64,000 nt of DNA. Origin: Dolomedes plantarius (Eukaryota; Arthropoda; Arachnida; Araneae; Dolomedidae). The translations under genes were made by a program, and so were the position numbers. Under the pieces are notes generated by a model. It searched no databases, had not been told where the DNA came from, and worked only from the letters and a program-made list of their open reading frames with translations. The DNA is taken from contig OU015495.1 of assembly GCA_907164885.2 (NCBI GenBank), positions 97,642,332-97,706,331 on the forward strand, read 5' to 3'. Numbering within the stretch: position 1 is the stretch's first letter; each line of letters opens with the position of its first letter. Positions 36,386 to 49,171 of the stretch are shown here, piece after piece.

Positions 36386-37145
36386 TCTTCAAACTGCATA
36401 CTTACATGTCTCTCCTAAAGCACAACTTTAAGAGAGGTTAACTTTACTAGAAGTAAAGGAGACTTTAGGAGCCTCTATTGGCTTTGAAACACGGTGTCAC
36501 CAGGAATAACGCTTATATCATAGGACGTATGTGGTCCGACAGAATGGATTCGCAGACATTGTCGCAGGACACTGACGAATAATGAAATATTCTTGGGAAT
36601 GCTAAGAGATAGCATGCCGCGATCTGAAAGCCACTGTTATGCTTGACAGTGAGCACCAAGCAGCCAGAACGTCATGTTGTTGATATTACTTTTACATATG
36701 TTCAGAATTAACTCTGTATAACGTTCTGAAGAGTTGCTCTGAGTCGTGTATATAGAATTTATGAATAAGCGTATTCAAGTCGATTGCGAATACGCTGGAA
36801 AAGACCAGTTAATTCAACTATATTTAAAAAAATGTCAAGCAATATTCATGCGTTGAACAACATGCGAGTATGTCAAATACTCATACTCTTATCATTTCCT
36901 TCTCAAAGGAGTCCGACACTCAAAATATAATTCTTTTTTTAGATACACTTTGTTAGATTATTTTTCTGAAATATTTCTTAATATAGAGGTCGTTATGTAT
37001 AAAAAATTTTGAAAATTAAAAATTTTTGTTTTAGAAACATTTAAAATTCAAACATTGAAGCGTTATTATACAGAACTACCGAATCTAAAGCTCTGTTTGA
37101 ATATTTTTTTCTCTCTTTTGTGAACAAGAAAAGTTTCCAAACAGA
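36386..37145. other. No recognisable feature
   Basis: The upstream part of the Tc1 remnant may extend here but is too decayed to read. Confidence 0.4.
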
Positions 37146-37313
37146 TTATTTTTAAGGATTCAAAAAAATATTTATTTATAAGTCTTATTTTTCCACATTT
37201 AACCTTTAGCTTACGGTACCTATTTTATCGATTCCCTCTTTAGAAAAGGGAAATTTCATACCCTCTGTAAGAACGGCCATTAATTGGGTTATATATATAT
37301 ATATATATATATA

Positions 37314-37760
37314 TGTAACATCTGGACACCCAAGGAGAGAGAAGATTGGCATCCAGCATGTCACAAGGGATGAAGAGTAGTCGTGGCTCGAAGAATAGAC
37401 AACTGTGCAAGTTACGGCATCACAAAACTTTATTAGGAAGAGAGTACGTCTCCCCAAGACAGTTACAAAATCCGAAAAGCGCACAGGTTTGTTGTTCAAG
37501 CGGCTTATATAAACTTTGCCATGTGATCATGATAGTGATTAGGGATTTGCTGTTGTTGATAAGTCACATGTGGTTTTATGAAATCTGCGCAGAGCCTATA
37601 GGAAATCTTGGGTGAAGCTAGGCAGGTTTGAAAAAGGAAGCAATTTAATATTTTCCACTAGAGGCCTTTTAGGACTTAGATTTGAAAACGAAAATTAGCT
37701 CGTACGCCCAAGGGAATTTAGAATAATGTTAGATTTTAAAATGGTATGGGGTTTTTAATG

Positions 37761-37765
<5 letters not shown>
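37314..37765 (-). mobile_element. Solo LTR inserted in a (TA)n tract
   Basis: The plus strand starts tgtaacatctgg and ends aatgttata, that is TGTAACAT...ATGTTA(C/T)A. On the minus strand it has TATA box tttatataagccg (about 37504-37516), aataaag (about 37428-37434), and the end ccagatgttaca, in the order expected of U3-R-U5. It is flanked by (TA)n on both sides, so the duplication cannot be read. No internal region is attached. Confidence 0.65.
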
Positions 37766-37795
<30 letters not shown>

Positions 37796-37824
37796 TGTGT
37801 GTGTGTGTGTATATGTATACATGC

Positions 37825-37892
<68 letters not shown>
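37761..37892. repeat. (TA)n microsatellite with (GT)n interruption
   Basis: TA units, then gtgtgtgtgtgt near 37795-37810, then TA units to 37892. Confidence 0.95.
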
Positions 37893-37897
<5 letters not shown>

Positions 37898-38050
37898 CAA
37901 TCATGGACCCGTATTCTTGGGATGCATGCTATCCCACCCCGTATTGAAAAGGTTAAGATTAAAAATACATCTTTCAGACTAACTTTATATTCAGAGAATT
38001 TAACAAAAAAAGAATCTTCTAAGTCGAGAATCCTGAGGACGGTTTCATGA

Positions 38051-39439
38051 AATAATAACAAAGAAACACCACACAAAATTTCGTAAAGATACCCTTCATG
38101 CAATTTTAAATATATCATCATTTTAAAGATGAGAAATCATAAAACTTATACTCCAAGATAAATGGACTTTAAAATACACTTATACAACCGAGTACATAAA
38201 AAGCACATCAAAAAAGGTTTCTATCTAACTACGTGTTTGCGGTTGGTGTTATTTTATTTTTAAAAGCTCTTTAGTACGTCTCTATTTAAAAACAAACAGT
38301 TGGTCAATATTTGAGACTTTTCTGTTCTAGACCCTTTAAAAAATTTAAGTCTCCTTTAAAATTCCATGCCCACTCTAAAATAAATGTATTAAAAGTACGT
38401 TAAAGAACTGCTGATGTTATCCCCCGCATTCAAAGAAAGTTATTTCGCATAATTCCGAGAAAAAATATTTGCATAATAATAAATCCGAGATGTGTTTCCT
38501 GTTTCAAAGTATAATTTTGAAATTACCGGGGGTACGCATTACTTGAGAAAATTCATGCGCTTCGTGGAAAATTCAACCCTAACAGCAAACTCGCTTCCTA
38601 AAAACAAGAAAACTGATCTGTGAATTTCCAGCATCTTCTGTTTCGAAATATGTGTTTGAATGTATGGAAATTTTTCGATGCATTTCAAATTCGAAAATAG
38701 AGAGAGGAAATATGACTCCATTTAGTTTGGAACCGGAGAAAGGTAAATATTTCCTTACTAGCACAGAACTTTCGAGGGGCGCAAAAAAATTTCAGGCGGG
38801 TAGTGAATTGCGTTTTATTTTTAGCATAAAATGCAAATTCTGTAAGGAATTCCATATCGATGGGTTTTTAGAATAGCATTGACTTCGACCCAAGTGTGTA
38901 TCACGAGATGGGCTTTGATTTATTGTGACTGATACATAATGGGTTTTGTTTTATTGGCCGCAAATCTTAGAAGTAATCTATATGCTAATGTATTAGTAGA
39001 TACACTTATATTTTCTTATTCTTCTTGAAATGGTGTAAAGACTAAACTTTTCCAGACTAAACCAGGACTTACTTTTTAGAATTTATTATACACATAAGCA
39101 TATGGTATTTACAAACAGATATGGTATTTACAGTTTACGAATCCGATGGGATCTTTTCCAAAGACCGACCATCATGGCGGAACCGAATGCTCTTACACAC
39201 ATTCCGAGCTGTTGAGTCGATGCCTGCGAGGTTCTCCTCTTACATCAGCGACATCTGTTGGCGGTCTATACAAACTGAACATGATGGGACAAAAAGCCGT
39301 TCTACCATCTCCTTGTAGTGAGACAAACCACCTAAGATTCGGGATAGAAAATATTCTGAATGCGGTAATATAATTTCGTCGGGAAGAATTTATGTATTAT
39401 TTATGAATAATAAACCAAAGAAACTCATGACGCAACAGT
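38051..39439. other. No recognisable gene
   Basis: Several short open frames on both strands, none with a known motif. Confidence 0.45.
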
Positions 39440-39693
39440 CCTGTGGACCAAGGCCGGCGGTGTCCATCTATGCTTTCCTGACCATGGGTTTGGGGTGCTA
39501 TACAGCATATATCTCAGTCAGGTGCTCAACCTGACGTGGAACCCCCGAGTTTAGTTCCCAAGCATGCTTGGTCCTCATTTTATCGACCCACTCAAGGGAT
39601 GAAAGGCTGAGTCCCCCTTGCGCAGTCGCGGGATCGAACCCTGACCTGTGGTGTGGTAGCTTGACCCTTTTAACCACTACGCGACAAGGCGAC
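39440..39693 (-). mobile_element. tRNA-derived SINE, minus strand, third family
   Basis: Reversed, the head has the A box region gcgtagtggttaaaaggg (about 39668-39685) and B box agggttcgatcccg (about 39629-39642), close to a genuine tRNA. The body runs left to about 39440. A simple tail and target duplication are not clear. It could also be a tRNA pseudogene fused to repeat sequence. Confidence 0.68.
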
Positions 39694-40542
39694 ATTTAAG
39701 AATGACTACATTATAGCCCGGCTATGCTCGGGCTATCCGTCCACCACACAGACGACTTTGAATTGATTGATTGAGAGGGAGAATTTTCATATGAGGCACT
39801 ATTAATTTGCAGTCCCCCCCCCCCCAAAAAAAAAAAAACCACAAAAAGAAAAATTTGTTATTCGTATTAACACCCGCCACCAACAGGTATGATATGAGCA
39901 TACCTGTATTATAAAAAGATAAATTTTCATGTGAAAATAAATCGGCTGGCTACTTTAGCCTATATTCCTGCAATACAAAAATTCAAATTTCCTGAAATTT
40001 GTGTTATTGGTGACATAACAATGCATTGTACATTGAAATTATATGAGTTCATGTATTAAGCAGAATTGCACATGTCTATGTTGCGATATATTCTGTATTC
40101 GGTTTTGTCAAAAGATAAGCACAATTGAAATATTAAACAGGCTTTCCGAATCATATGGTATTGTGGAAAAACAAATAAGCCTCTCAAAAAACACCAAAAT
40201 TTCCTAAATATAAATATTTATATAAATAAAATATGAATATGCCCTTTTTAAATATTTTAGTGTGTAATCGACAAAACAAAGAAATGGTGAACTTCATACA
40301 AAAATATCTTAGTAGAATATTTATTTAAAACCAAAAACTAAACTAATCAGAAAAGAAAGAAATACATGAAATATGAACAGTTTTGGAAAAAAATCGGTAA
40401 AATGAAAATAAAAATTAAAGAATTATTTGTTGTTTGGACAGTTCAAACAGGATCCTATATATCTAAAATCAAAACTGAAAACCACGTATAAACAAAACTG
40501 AAGATATATATATATAACTATGAAATGAGAACAAAAAGAATC
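39694..40542. other. AT-rich stretch with two hairpins
   Basis: tagcccg...cgggcta (about 39714-39736) and acaggtatg...catacctgt (39883-39907, 9-bp stem, 7-nt loop). A C12A12-type junction lies near 39815-39840. No gene. Confidence 0.55.
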
Positions 40543-40865
40543 TTATGTCACATGTGCACGTTTAATGATTCAACAACCTCCCAGGAAAGGATATACGGGC
40601 CTGCGGGCTTAGTCTCAGGCCTTTCGAAAAGAATTCGCTATCGAGAAACGTCAGAAATGACGTCACGATGAGGGCGTTCTCGAAAGCTAGAAGAAAATCA
40701 GTAGTCTCAGGCCATTTCTCGGAAGCTAAACTGACTTCGTATTTCTCACTTAGCGGGTATAACTTTCCACCAAACTTGAATCGGTGAGAATGTACTTCGC
40801 TTTCGAGTTTAAGATGGTCCCGATTTCGTGTTGATTGTGTTCAAATGAAAGTGCGTTCAACACTT
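40543..40865. other. GC-richer segment, not identified
   Basis: Composition differs from its neighbours (agaaacgtcagaaatgacgt, cacgatgagggcg). No frame or boxes that I can support. Confidence 0.35.
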
Positions 40866-40923
40866 TAGGTCCAGCGGTTTGGTCTGTGCGTTATCTGTCA
40901 GTTAGTCACGGAACTGTTTTATA
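40866..40923 (-). mobile_element. Inverted 5'-end fragment of the Helitron family
   Basis: Reversed it reads tataaaacagttccgtgact, then gataacgcacagaccaaacc, the same as the start of the Helitron at 27884-28588. It abuts the start of the next Helitron head-to-head. Confidence 0.6.
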
Positions 40924-41621
40924 TCTATCTATATATTAAAACAGTTTCTTAACTCACTGACTCACTGACATACAACGCATAGACCAAACCCCTGAACTTA
41001 AAGGGCTGAAATTTTCCATGATGATTCTTCTTATAGTGTAGGGGTGCACTAAGAAAGATTTTTGAAAAATTCTTCTTAGATTTTTTTACAATAAATTTTT
41101 AAGTTGTTTTAGTAACCTTTTTTTAAGTTTGCATTTAAAATAATAACTTGAGGGTTAAAAAATTTATATCACGAGAAAGATCATATAAATTCCTTTAAAA
41201 GGAAATGTTTTTCGGATCTTTACCTTCCTTTTCTGATTTTTAGTGAATTTTTAAATATTAATTTTTAGAATTTAATTTATTAAATGCTGATCACGTGATT
41301 TCTTTTTCTGATACTTATAATTAATTTATCGTCACGTGCATAACAACCAAATAGACAAAAATATTTTTTTTACTTGCTAATGCAGCAGACGATTAGACAT
41401 TTTCCAAAAAAATATTAAAATACAGTAAAAGATATGTTCCTCAAAGTGCACTATATTAACTGTACTATATTCTTTTGTATGTTTTATTAGAGTTAATTTT
41501 AATATTTACTTCTACATTATTTTGTGTATAAAAATATCCCTTACGATTTTTTATAAATATATTTTTTTGTTTTTTTACATCAATTGCATACATTGATCGT
41601 TGTATTTATTATTAATATATA

Positions 41622-42106
41622 TGTGATGACCAAAATGGTCATCTCTTGAAGAAACACAATCGAGGCCGAAATGAAATGCAATTCCAAATCATAAGAACAA
41701 CTGAAGTTTATACCCTGAAAACAGCAACATGTTACTCGCATCGAAGCCAACCCGCGTCTATCGTAATCTCTTTTGACACCTCCCCCCCCCTCTTTCGAGT
41801 ATCGGCCATGAAACACTGAAGACCAGTCGCCACGTAGAAATACCTGAATACGCAGTCGAGGGTTTATTTCTCAAATTCGGTGCTTTCCATTGCTGTGGGG
41901 CTCAAGGACTCCGGAGAAACAGTACAGATCTGTCATCCACTCAAGGCACCCCAAGCCCCTCCCCCGCGTCTATCGTAAAAGAACATAAATACAATTAGCT
42001 CAGAGAGGTTGCCAGAATTGGCAAGTTAGTGTGTGGAAAGGCGAGGCGTTTTCGCCAAAGAGTAGAAAAGTGTTACCAGAACAGGGATAAAGTTCAGAAT
42101 GTGTGT
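41622..42106 (-). repeat. 3' LTR of the retrotransposon, with a 222-bp insertion
   Basis: Matches the right LTR from tgtgatgacc through cgaagccaaccc and again from aattagctcagagaggttgc to aaagttcagaatg, where similarity ends. The internal insertion is listed separately. Confidence 0.68.
41767..41988. mobile_element. 222-bp insertion inside the LTR, 16-bp duplication
   Basis: The word cccgcgtctatcgtaa stands at 41751-41766 and again at 41973-41988, while the other LTR has it once (cctcgtctatcgtaa). The inserted sequence is GC-richer than its surroundings and has no tRNA boxes, poly(A) or inverted ends that I can see. A 16-bp direct duplication suggests LINE-type target-primed insertion. Confidence 0.6.
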
Positions 42107-42109
42107 AAT

Positions 42110-44512
42110 GATGCGCCTTCGAATATGTAAAAATGTCATAAAAATATGAAAAGGTTAAGTAGATCTAAGGCTGTCATCATTACATTTATTTGATAAATTT
42201 GGAAACGACGGCTGAAATCGGTACGATAATTGAAGAACGGACCGGTCCTGTGTGATGTAACGTATTGAATAGTCTTAGTTGGGATCAACTTGGGGGGGGG
42301 GTTGATCGCCAGACAAGATTATAGCGAGGATGTCGCCGGGGTTTGACATTATACGACAATGGACATTGTATTCGGATTTACAACGGCGGCATGTGAAAAC
42401 CACGGGCGTCGTGGGAGGTTGTTGCGAGCTTGTTTTTCGAGGGAGCGTACGATAGTTGAGCAGGTGTGGCAATTTAAATGATGGTGGACTAAAACAAGCG
42501 AATGAGATGTTGGCAGGATAGGGAATGTAGGAAAAGGTAATTCGTAGGGAGAGCCAAGGAAGAAGAAGGGGCTGCAAAATAATATAAATTAAGGAGTTTG
42601 AAAAACTCAAGAGCTCTCTCTCTCTCTCTCGCCCTCTCCGCCTCTCTCGAAGATAGCTACTTCGAGCTATACGATCTCTCAGGGAGAGACATTTTTCTTG
42701 GTTTTCGGCGTATCTGGTGGACGAGAGTTCCCCGTTGGCTTATTAGTTTGGTGTGCCACGACGGTGGGAAGATATTTTAAATTCGCCAAATATACTTTGT
42801 GAAGTGAAATATTGGTGTGTGTGCGCGAGTTGATTAAAAGGCGACAGCAAACTCCCCGGCCATAGAAGCAAGAGTTCCCCGGCCCACAATTAGAAGTAGA
42901 TCTACAAGTGCACCGAAATACAACGCAACGAGTGAGTCCTAACATTTTATTTTGTTAAGATAAGTCTTTTTCTTTTGGTAGATGTTTTGATTTTGTTTTA
43001 GATTTTGGGTTTACGAATAGGTGTGGAAATAATTGATTGGAGAATTAATTGGTATTAGATATTTTTGGTTAGTTATTTTGTGCTCCCTTGCCTTGTTTTG
43101 AAAAGTAATCTTTTAGAACTATACTTTTTAGTTGAGAATTTGGTTTATGTATGGATCAGAGTTTTTACGAAAGTGTTTATGATAAAATGTACAAATGTAT
43201 AAAATTGTAAATAAATTAAGTTTAATTTAAATTTAAATTAACTCTCCGTTTTAATTGTTTTCATTATTTTTTCAGTTTACTTGTTCATCACTGCTAATTA
43301 CGTCCTGAACTACCTACGGGTTATTAACAAATAATTTAAAACACAACGCACCCAACTACCCCTTTATAAATAATTAATGTACTGCCCAACTAATTCACGT
43401 CCGATTAAATAACTTTGGACGAGCAATACGACAATGAGCGATTATAGGCTGATAGTAATATTATCACAGAATATCCCACCCCCCATCTAAAATGGACTCC
43501 ATCTAAAGTCGACTCCAAGACACTCCAGATAGTGAGAACATGAAAATCAGTAGTTAGAGTATTAGGTTGAAGCTGGCTCGAAAATCCCAAATTTTTATGT
43601 TAAAATGTACAATTGAAAAACATAATAATACAGCATAATGTTAAAAAACAAATAGCTGGAGAAAAATAAAATGGAATGGTACACTTAAATGAAAACATTA
43701 ATAACAACAGACGTAAAGACGTTCCAAATACAGATACAAGTAAAAACATTGTGCAGGTCTCAGTTCCTGACATGGGTATCACAGTCTGAAAAGTTTAACT
43801 GGACGGGTCCTGGACGGGTACAGTTCAACTTGTAAAAGTCTCAAAAGTTATTATTTTTGTTTTCACAGTTTTTAGTCGTTGAGTATGGTTTAGTTCTTTT
43901 GGAGATCTCCTGCGTTGTAGTCACTTTTAGAAAAATAATGTTCTTGGTTGTTTATTGTTACGTTTCTCATTGGTTATTCACTTTTCTTTACGCAAAACAC
44001 TTTATATATTTTATTTTTTTATCATTGGTTTTCAATTTCAATTTTTTCTCTAGATCATGTACACAAAAATACTAAAAGTTCTTTCAGCAATTAGTAGAAT
44101 AAATTTACCAAATGCTGTCAAAATCAACTTTCAACATCAATACCAAATGTCTGGTACCTGATGTTGCAAAAGTTCGAACAAAAATACAAATTCCAACAAG
44201 TGACACTGACATTCAACTGTTGTGGAAAAAAAATCAAGACAGAACATTTGAACAGTCCGAAGAGACAGGGAGGACAGTGAGTGAAAACCCCAGTATAAAA
44301 ATCAATAATATTTATCAAGTACATAGTATTTTTCATATAAAATGTAGTAAGCTTCAAAAAGTAAAAAAATTATGTGAGTTTCACTTACACTCACGGGGTT
44401 TCCTCAAAATTAACTAGGATGGCGATAGGACAGGAATGCTAAAATAGAAAGATTAAGGATAGCTGAATGATTTACATATTGGTGACTTATATGATCATTT
44501 CACTACTTAAAT
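42110..44512. other. Internal region, no recognisable gene
   Basis: Contains a (CT)n tract near 42614-42640, a GC-richer stretch at 42660-42950, aataaattaag near 43208, and short open frames (44112-44417 plus, 42275-42610 minus) without known motifs. A different retroelement leader may be present around 42700-42780 (tttggtgtgccacgacggtg) but I could not establish it. Confidence 0.4.
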
Positions 44513-44902
44513 TCAACTTTTTCCGATTTCTAATTTTCTCCTGAAATATTTTGTAATATCATCATTGTTTTCATTAAATTTTAACCCTGCAAAATCACTA
44601 AAGGCAGTTAAGGTAATGGTGAAAAAATTTTCTTTTAACACAGTTACTAATTCTGTAAAATTATTAATTTGATAACAATTTTGAATATAAACGTTAAGTG
44701 CTTTTCCCTTTACAAATCGGGGAAAATGTTTTAATTTCCACTCATCATCTTTGTTTCCCTCGATACATTTTTTATTAAAATAAGATAACCCTGAATCTAT
44801 ATCTATAGTGCCTCCCTCAAAGGGCACAATGTTAATTTCGTTTTCAACATACGAGATTCTAAAAGTATCGTTATGTTCGACATTTACTTTGGCAGAGTTC
44901 AT
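44513..44902 (-). CDS. Gag-like protein fragment of the LTR retrotransposon
   Basis: A 129-residue frame opening with ATG (MNSAKVNVEHNDTFRISYVE). The pattern FEGG near residue 29, followed by SYFNKKCIEGNKDDEWKLKH, then FPRFVKGKALNVYIQNC and ELVTVLKENF, fits the retrotransposon Gag capsid N-terminal fold: a conserved F-G-G opening, a helix ending in W-L/F-x-x-L/F, then K-G-K-A. It ends after YFRRKLEIGKS. Known arthropod Gag proteins are several times longer, so this is an N-terminal part; no CCHC zinc knuckle follows. Its place between the two LTRs and its strand agree with a retroelement origin. The open frame of this length in an otherwise ruined element may be chance or slight retention. 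Confidence 0.5.
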   Translation of the reverse strand: MNSAKVNVEHNDTFRISYVENEINIVPFEGGTIDIDSGLSYFNKKCIEGNKDDEWKLKHFPRFVKGKALNVYIQNCYQINNFTELVTVLKENFFTITLTAFSDFAGLKFNENNDDITKYFRRKLEIGKS

Positions 44903-45518
44903 TTTGCTTTTACTTTTACAGTACTAGAAAATTACAAAAATAACATAATAACTGACCTGCTTACAACACCAATTTTTGTACTGTAAATTACAATAGTAAA
45001 TGAGAAAATTTTGAGAGTAAAACACTCTGATGGTGATCTTGAAAAATAGATTATTGGAGCTTCCACGATTCCACTGTGCAGCGTTCACACAGGGATCAAG
45101 GCAAAAATGAAAAAAAAAATCACAATTTTGAAATGAATTTCTTGGTGACTGTCACTCACATATATTAAAAGTTGAATCACTTCTTTAATATTTGGAGTTG
45201 AATACGGGTGTATCACAAGATGGCGCAGTCCGAGACGGGAAAAAATGGTGAGGTCAGGCGGGAAACAAAAGTCGGAATCAAAACTGGAACGAACTGGAAC
45301 AAGGGCATCATCACTTGCTTTGATGTAGTCGACATTGTGTTGGGTGAGCTTTGGTCATTTTTCAAGCTGGTGCATTCAGAAATCGCGGAAATCGAAAGCA
45401 AAAGTCCTGTAGAACAATAACGTCTTCATTTCTCACAATGCAGTCGCAATCTCAGGCGTCACAAAGGTTGATTTCTTGATCCAAACACCAAACTTGGTTC
45501 TCCATCCTGTAGAGCTGG
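44903..45518 (-). other. Leader between 5' LTR and gag
   Basis: Non-coding sequence read from the LTR towards gag. A plus-strand open frame here (45208-45420) is probably spurious. Confidence 0.4.
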
Positions 45519-45923
<405 letters not shown>

Positions 45924-46328
45924 ATAGTTCACCATTCGAAGAACAATTAAGAAACAATAATAATACTTAAAGTATATTAATCATTTAATTAATCTATATA
46001 TAGAAATATTTACAAAGGCTTAGTGCCTTGAAGTTATAATGGCCGAACATATCCCAGCTGGTTAAGTGCATGCAGACACTACGCAAATTACCTCAATTGC
46101 ACCGGAAGCCATGCACAGGAGTTCGGATTTTAAATGTTCCTCGCGCCTCTTTCTCATTGGCCAGGTGAGTCGGAGTGCCGTCTCGCGGCATCCTTGCTTC
46201 TCCGTCCATGGCGTGTATCCTCGATTAACTACATATGTTTATTTATTTTTGGCATTAATTGCATACATTGACCGTTGTATTTAATTTGAATGTACTCCGT
46301 AGCGGAGTGCGGGTTTTTAGCTAGTGTA

Positions 46329-46703
46329 TACATAAAAGAGCTCGTCTGTTTGTTTTTCCGCCATAGAATCCTAGACTGTTTCACCGACCGGGACCAAATT
46401 CGGCTCAGTTAATTTTTAGGACCTGTTGCCTCCTAGTTGAGACAACGTAAGAAGAACGTACTAATTTAGCGGTATTTAACTAAAGAAAAACTAATAATAC
46501 AACTTACCAAACAACACCAAATCATTTTATTTTTCAACTCAACTGCATTCTAAAGAGCAACTATGTATATAACTGTTGCCACACAATTATTTTTAACAAT
46601 AATTACAAAAGTAACATTTAAATATTATAAAAATATTTGAGAGTCAATTTTAAATCAATTATTTACATTTTATGCCGTTACACACCCGAGAAAGGCAATG
46701 CAT
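46329..46703 (+). mobile_element. Second Helitron-type fragment
   Basis: Directly after the CTAGT end of the previous Helitron comes tacataaaagagctcgtctg, then tttttccgccatagaatcct and ccgggaccaaattcgg, wording typical of arthropod Helitron 5' regions. The far end atgccgttacacacccgaga resembles the start of a Helitron 3' hairpin but lacks the rest. Identification is from memory of such ends. Confidence 0.4.
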
Positions 46704-46877
46704 CAAAAACGAAATTGGGGCTCAATTAGTTTTTTTAATTAATTTTTTAATGATTTTTGTCAATTTATTGGCCAACAATGTGCGAAAGCAAAATAAAATT
46801 GCCGTAGCAGTTGCCATTCTTCATTATACATAAACGTCAATTCCAGTATCACGCGCGTTAGCGTAATATATCAAGAG

Positions 46878-46962
46878 ATAAATGAAAAATATACCCATGC
46901 GGTGACGTGAAACTTTATCTCTTTTGAAGTTTGACGTTACCGCACGGGTATATTTTTCATTT
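46878..46962. repeat. Inverted repeat with ~35-bp arms
   Basis: Left arm gataaatgaaaaatataccc-atgcggtgacgtgaaac (46878-46913) pairs with right arm gtttgacgttaccgcacggg-tatatttttcattt (46929-46962), with four or so mismatches and a 15-nt loop. It could be a minimal foldback MITE or a transcribed hairpin. Confidence 0.8.
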
Positions 46963-49169
46963 CTTAGTGATTTATTTTTTAGTGAGAATCACACTGTGTT
47001 TACGTTTTGTTCGGTGGAGTGTGCATTTAGAATTGAAATATCTCTAAAACTACTAAAGTAACAGATTAAGTGTACGAAGAAAAATATCAATTTTTAAAGC
47101 TATTTCCAAATTCCAAATATGTAACATTTATGTTTTTTCATGAACAAAATAATACATCGATTTCGACATTTACAAATATGGCCGAATTTGAGCCGGTACA
47201 CCCGGAAATGTGACCGCGACAGAACCCAACTTTGCTTTATTAATATAAGCTTTGTTAATTATCAGAAATAGCCATTTACTTACGTACAAATGCATGTAAA
47301 AATAGCATTATTTTTGTATGTCCCGTACGAAGAAGCATACTCCTTGGGAACTTCCATATCATAATTATGCAAAAAGTAAGATTTTTATTTATTATATAAT
47401 CATTCTCTGAACAATAAAAATTCAGAAATGGATTTTTAATCTATTTCAAAACCACGAAAATTTTCCATATTGCGTACAGGTCCAAACCTTGGGACATGAG
47501 ATAATTCATCGCATGAAAATGAAATCAAATTCACATGTATTTTTACAAAACAGAATTGCTCATTAGGCGATAATGATAGTAAACACGATGATGCCATTTT
47601 TTCTTGGGGATATTTTCGAATATCCCCTTAATAATTTTTTATTTGTATTCACGTTCTCCATATTAAGGCATGTCTAAGTCTTTAACTGCACAAATAAAAA
47701 TTACTTTCCTTAATTACTGTTAGAACTACCGGCATCAAAAGCAATTTGAATTATTTGGCCTTCAAGGGTATATTCTTAAATAAGGTCCAGCACCATAATT
47801 CCAGCAATAAAAATACCGCATTCCTTTGCGTTAAGAAACACGAAACAAATCGATTTTTTTTTATGCGAAACACCGAGTAAAACTTCTGGGTTTGGAAAAG
47901 TATGTTCATAATGGTCATAGCAAAAGAACTTACAAGCGAAAATGGTAGAAAAAAAACTCATTAAAATATTACAACTGGGGAAATTCAAAATTCTTATCGC
48001 AAGAGATTGCAGCATTCTCTGCCTTCGTAATTGTGCATTAAAATGATAATTACGCATGTATTTTTGTTATAACGGCTGTCTTGTGGCATTTACCTTGGCT
48101 AAAAGTTTTGGATGAAAGTTATTTTATTAAAGTTTATGATAAGAGAAACTTTTCTGAAAGAGCGTACGGCAAAAGGGAATGGCCGTCGGAAACAATTCTT
48201 TATTTCTCTCTTTTCGGTGTATGAGAATATGGCTTTGACGTGTTTTGAAAATGTTCGTTATTTAAGTATTTTCAGTTACATTTTTCAAGGCATTAAACAG
48301 TCTCGTAGCCGTTTCAGGTTCCGACTAATGCTCAATTTATGTTAAGAGCTCTCCCGTGTGTTCTCAGCTTCGTAAATGGAACGGCCAAAGAATTGTTAAA
48401 AAAGGAAAGGTTGTGTTTTTTACCAGAAAAGTTTAGAAATATTAGGAAATTCAACCGAAAGGAGTTATGATATGCAGCTGTAGTTGATTTTAAGATTGGT
48501 TAAAATATTTCCAAATTATGAAAAGGGGAAATTTTTTTCAAAAATTAAAAATTTATTTTAAATGAAATCAAAGGCACAAGTAACATTTATAAAATTCATG
48601 AAAAATTTCTATTTTATTGTTGCCAGTGGTACAAAATTTTGATATTTTTTTTCTTTTCACAGATTTTGTAATGATTCCTTCCTACTGAAACGATCTTTTT
48701 GCAAAGCTCGAGCATTAGACTATAAAAACTTTTTCGAATAATCATGAATTTTGTTTTCTTAATTTAAAATTTATATTTAAAGCATCTTAAGCTCTTAATA
48801 TACCTGGCGAATCAATCGTTCTATTTGCGTATTTTTATTTTTATTTTGCATTTAGCATAGAAAAGATTTTAAAAGAGTCAGTTCTCAAACCTCATAAATA
48901 TTTTAATATAATATTTAATGACTTAGAGGGGCGTGAAAGTTATTTGTCAGAGCAACCTTTGCTTTACGGAAAATGCTTTCAATTTTTTCCCCCAAATTAA
49001 AACTTTTTGAGACTTTTTAATATAAACTTTGCAAAGAGACGATGAGCAAAATTTCAATGGCGAGACCAAACAATGAATTTAAGATATATCATTTTAAAGA
49101 GGACAAATGCCATTCCCAGATAAACAGACAAAATAGAGATGTACAAAAATATACGCATAGATAATACAG
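46963..49169. other. No recognisable gene
   Basis: AT-rich. Short frames at 47776-48057 (minus) and 48112-48345 (plus) have no known motifs. Confidence 0.5.
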
Positions 49170-49171
49170 TA

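Larger units (their letters stand above)
37146..38050 (-). repeat. Dispersed repeat D, copy 1, with central (TA)n and an LTR insertion
   Basis: The left flank 37195-37288 (reversed: cgtaagctaaaggtt, tatgaaatttccc, aatggccgttcttaca) matches 59092-59186. The right flank from 37893 (acccgtattcttg, ctatcccaccccgtattgaa) matches 58735-58790 reversed. In both copies the two flanks are joined by a (TA)n tract. Here that tract holds the solo LTR at 37314-37765. Confidence 0.6.

Noticed and set aside
39440..39693. Functional tRNA gene on the minus strand
   Set aside because: A and B boxes are present, but I could not draw a full cloverleaf with a matching acceptor stem, and the body continues as SINE-like sequence.
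42275..42945. Minus-strand frames with Cys-rich stretches as a possible zinc-finger protein
   Set aside because: Cysteine spacing does not fit a known finger and the frames end without splice support.
45208..45420. Plus-strand 70-residue frame before the LTR
   Set aside because: It lies in the leader of a minus-strand retrotransposon and has no motif.
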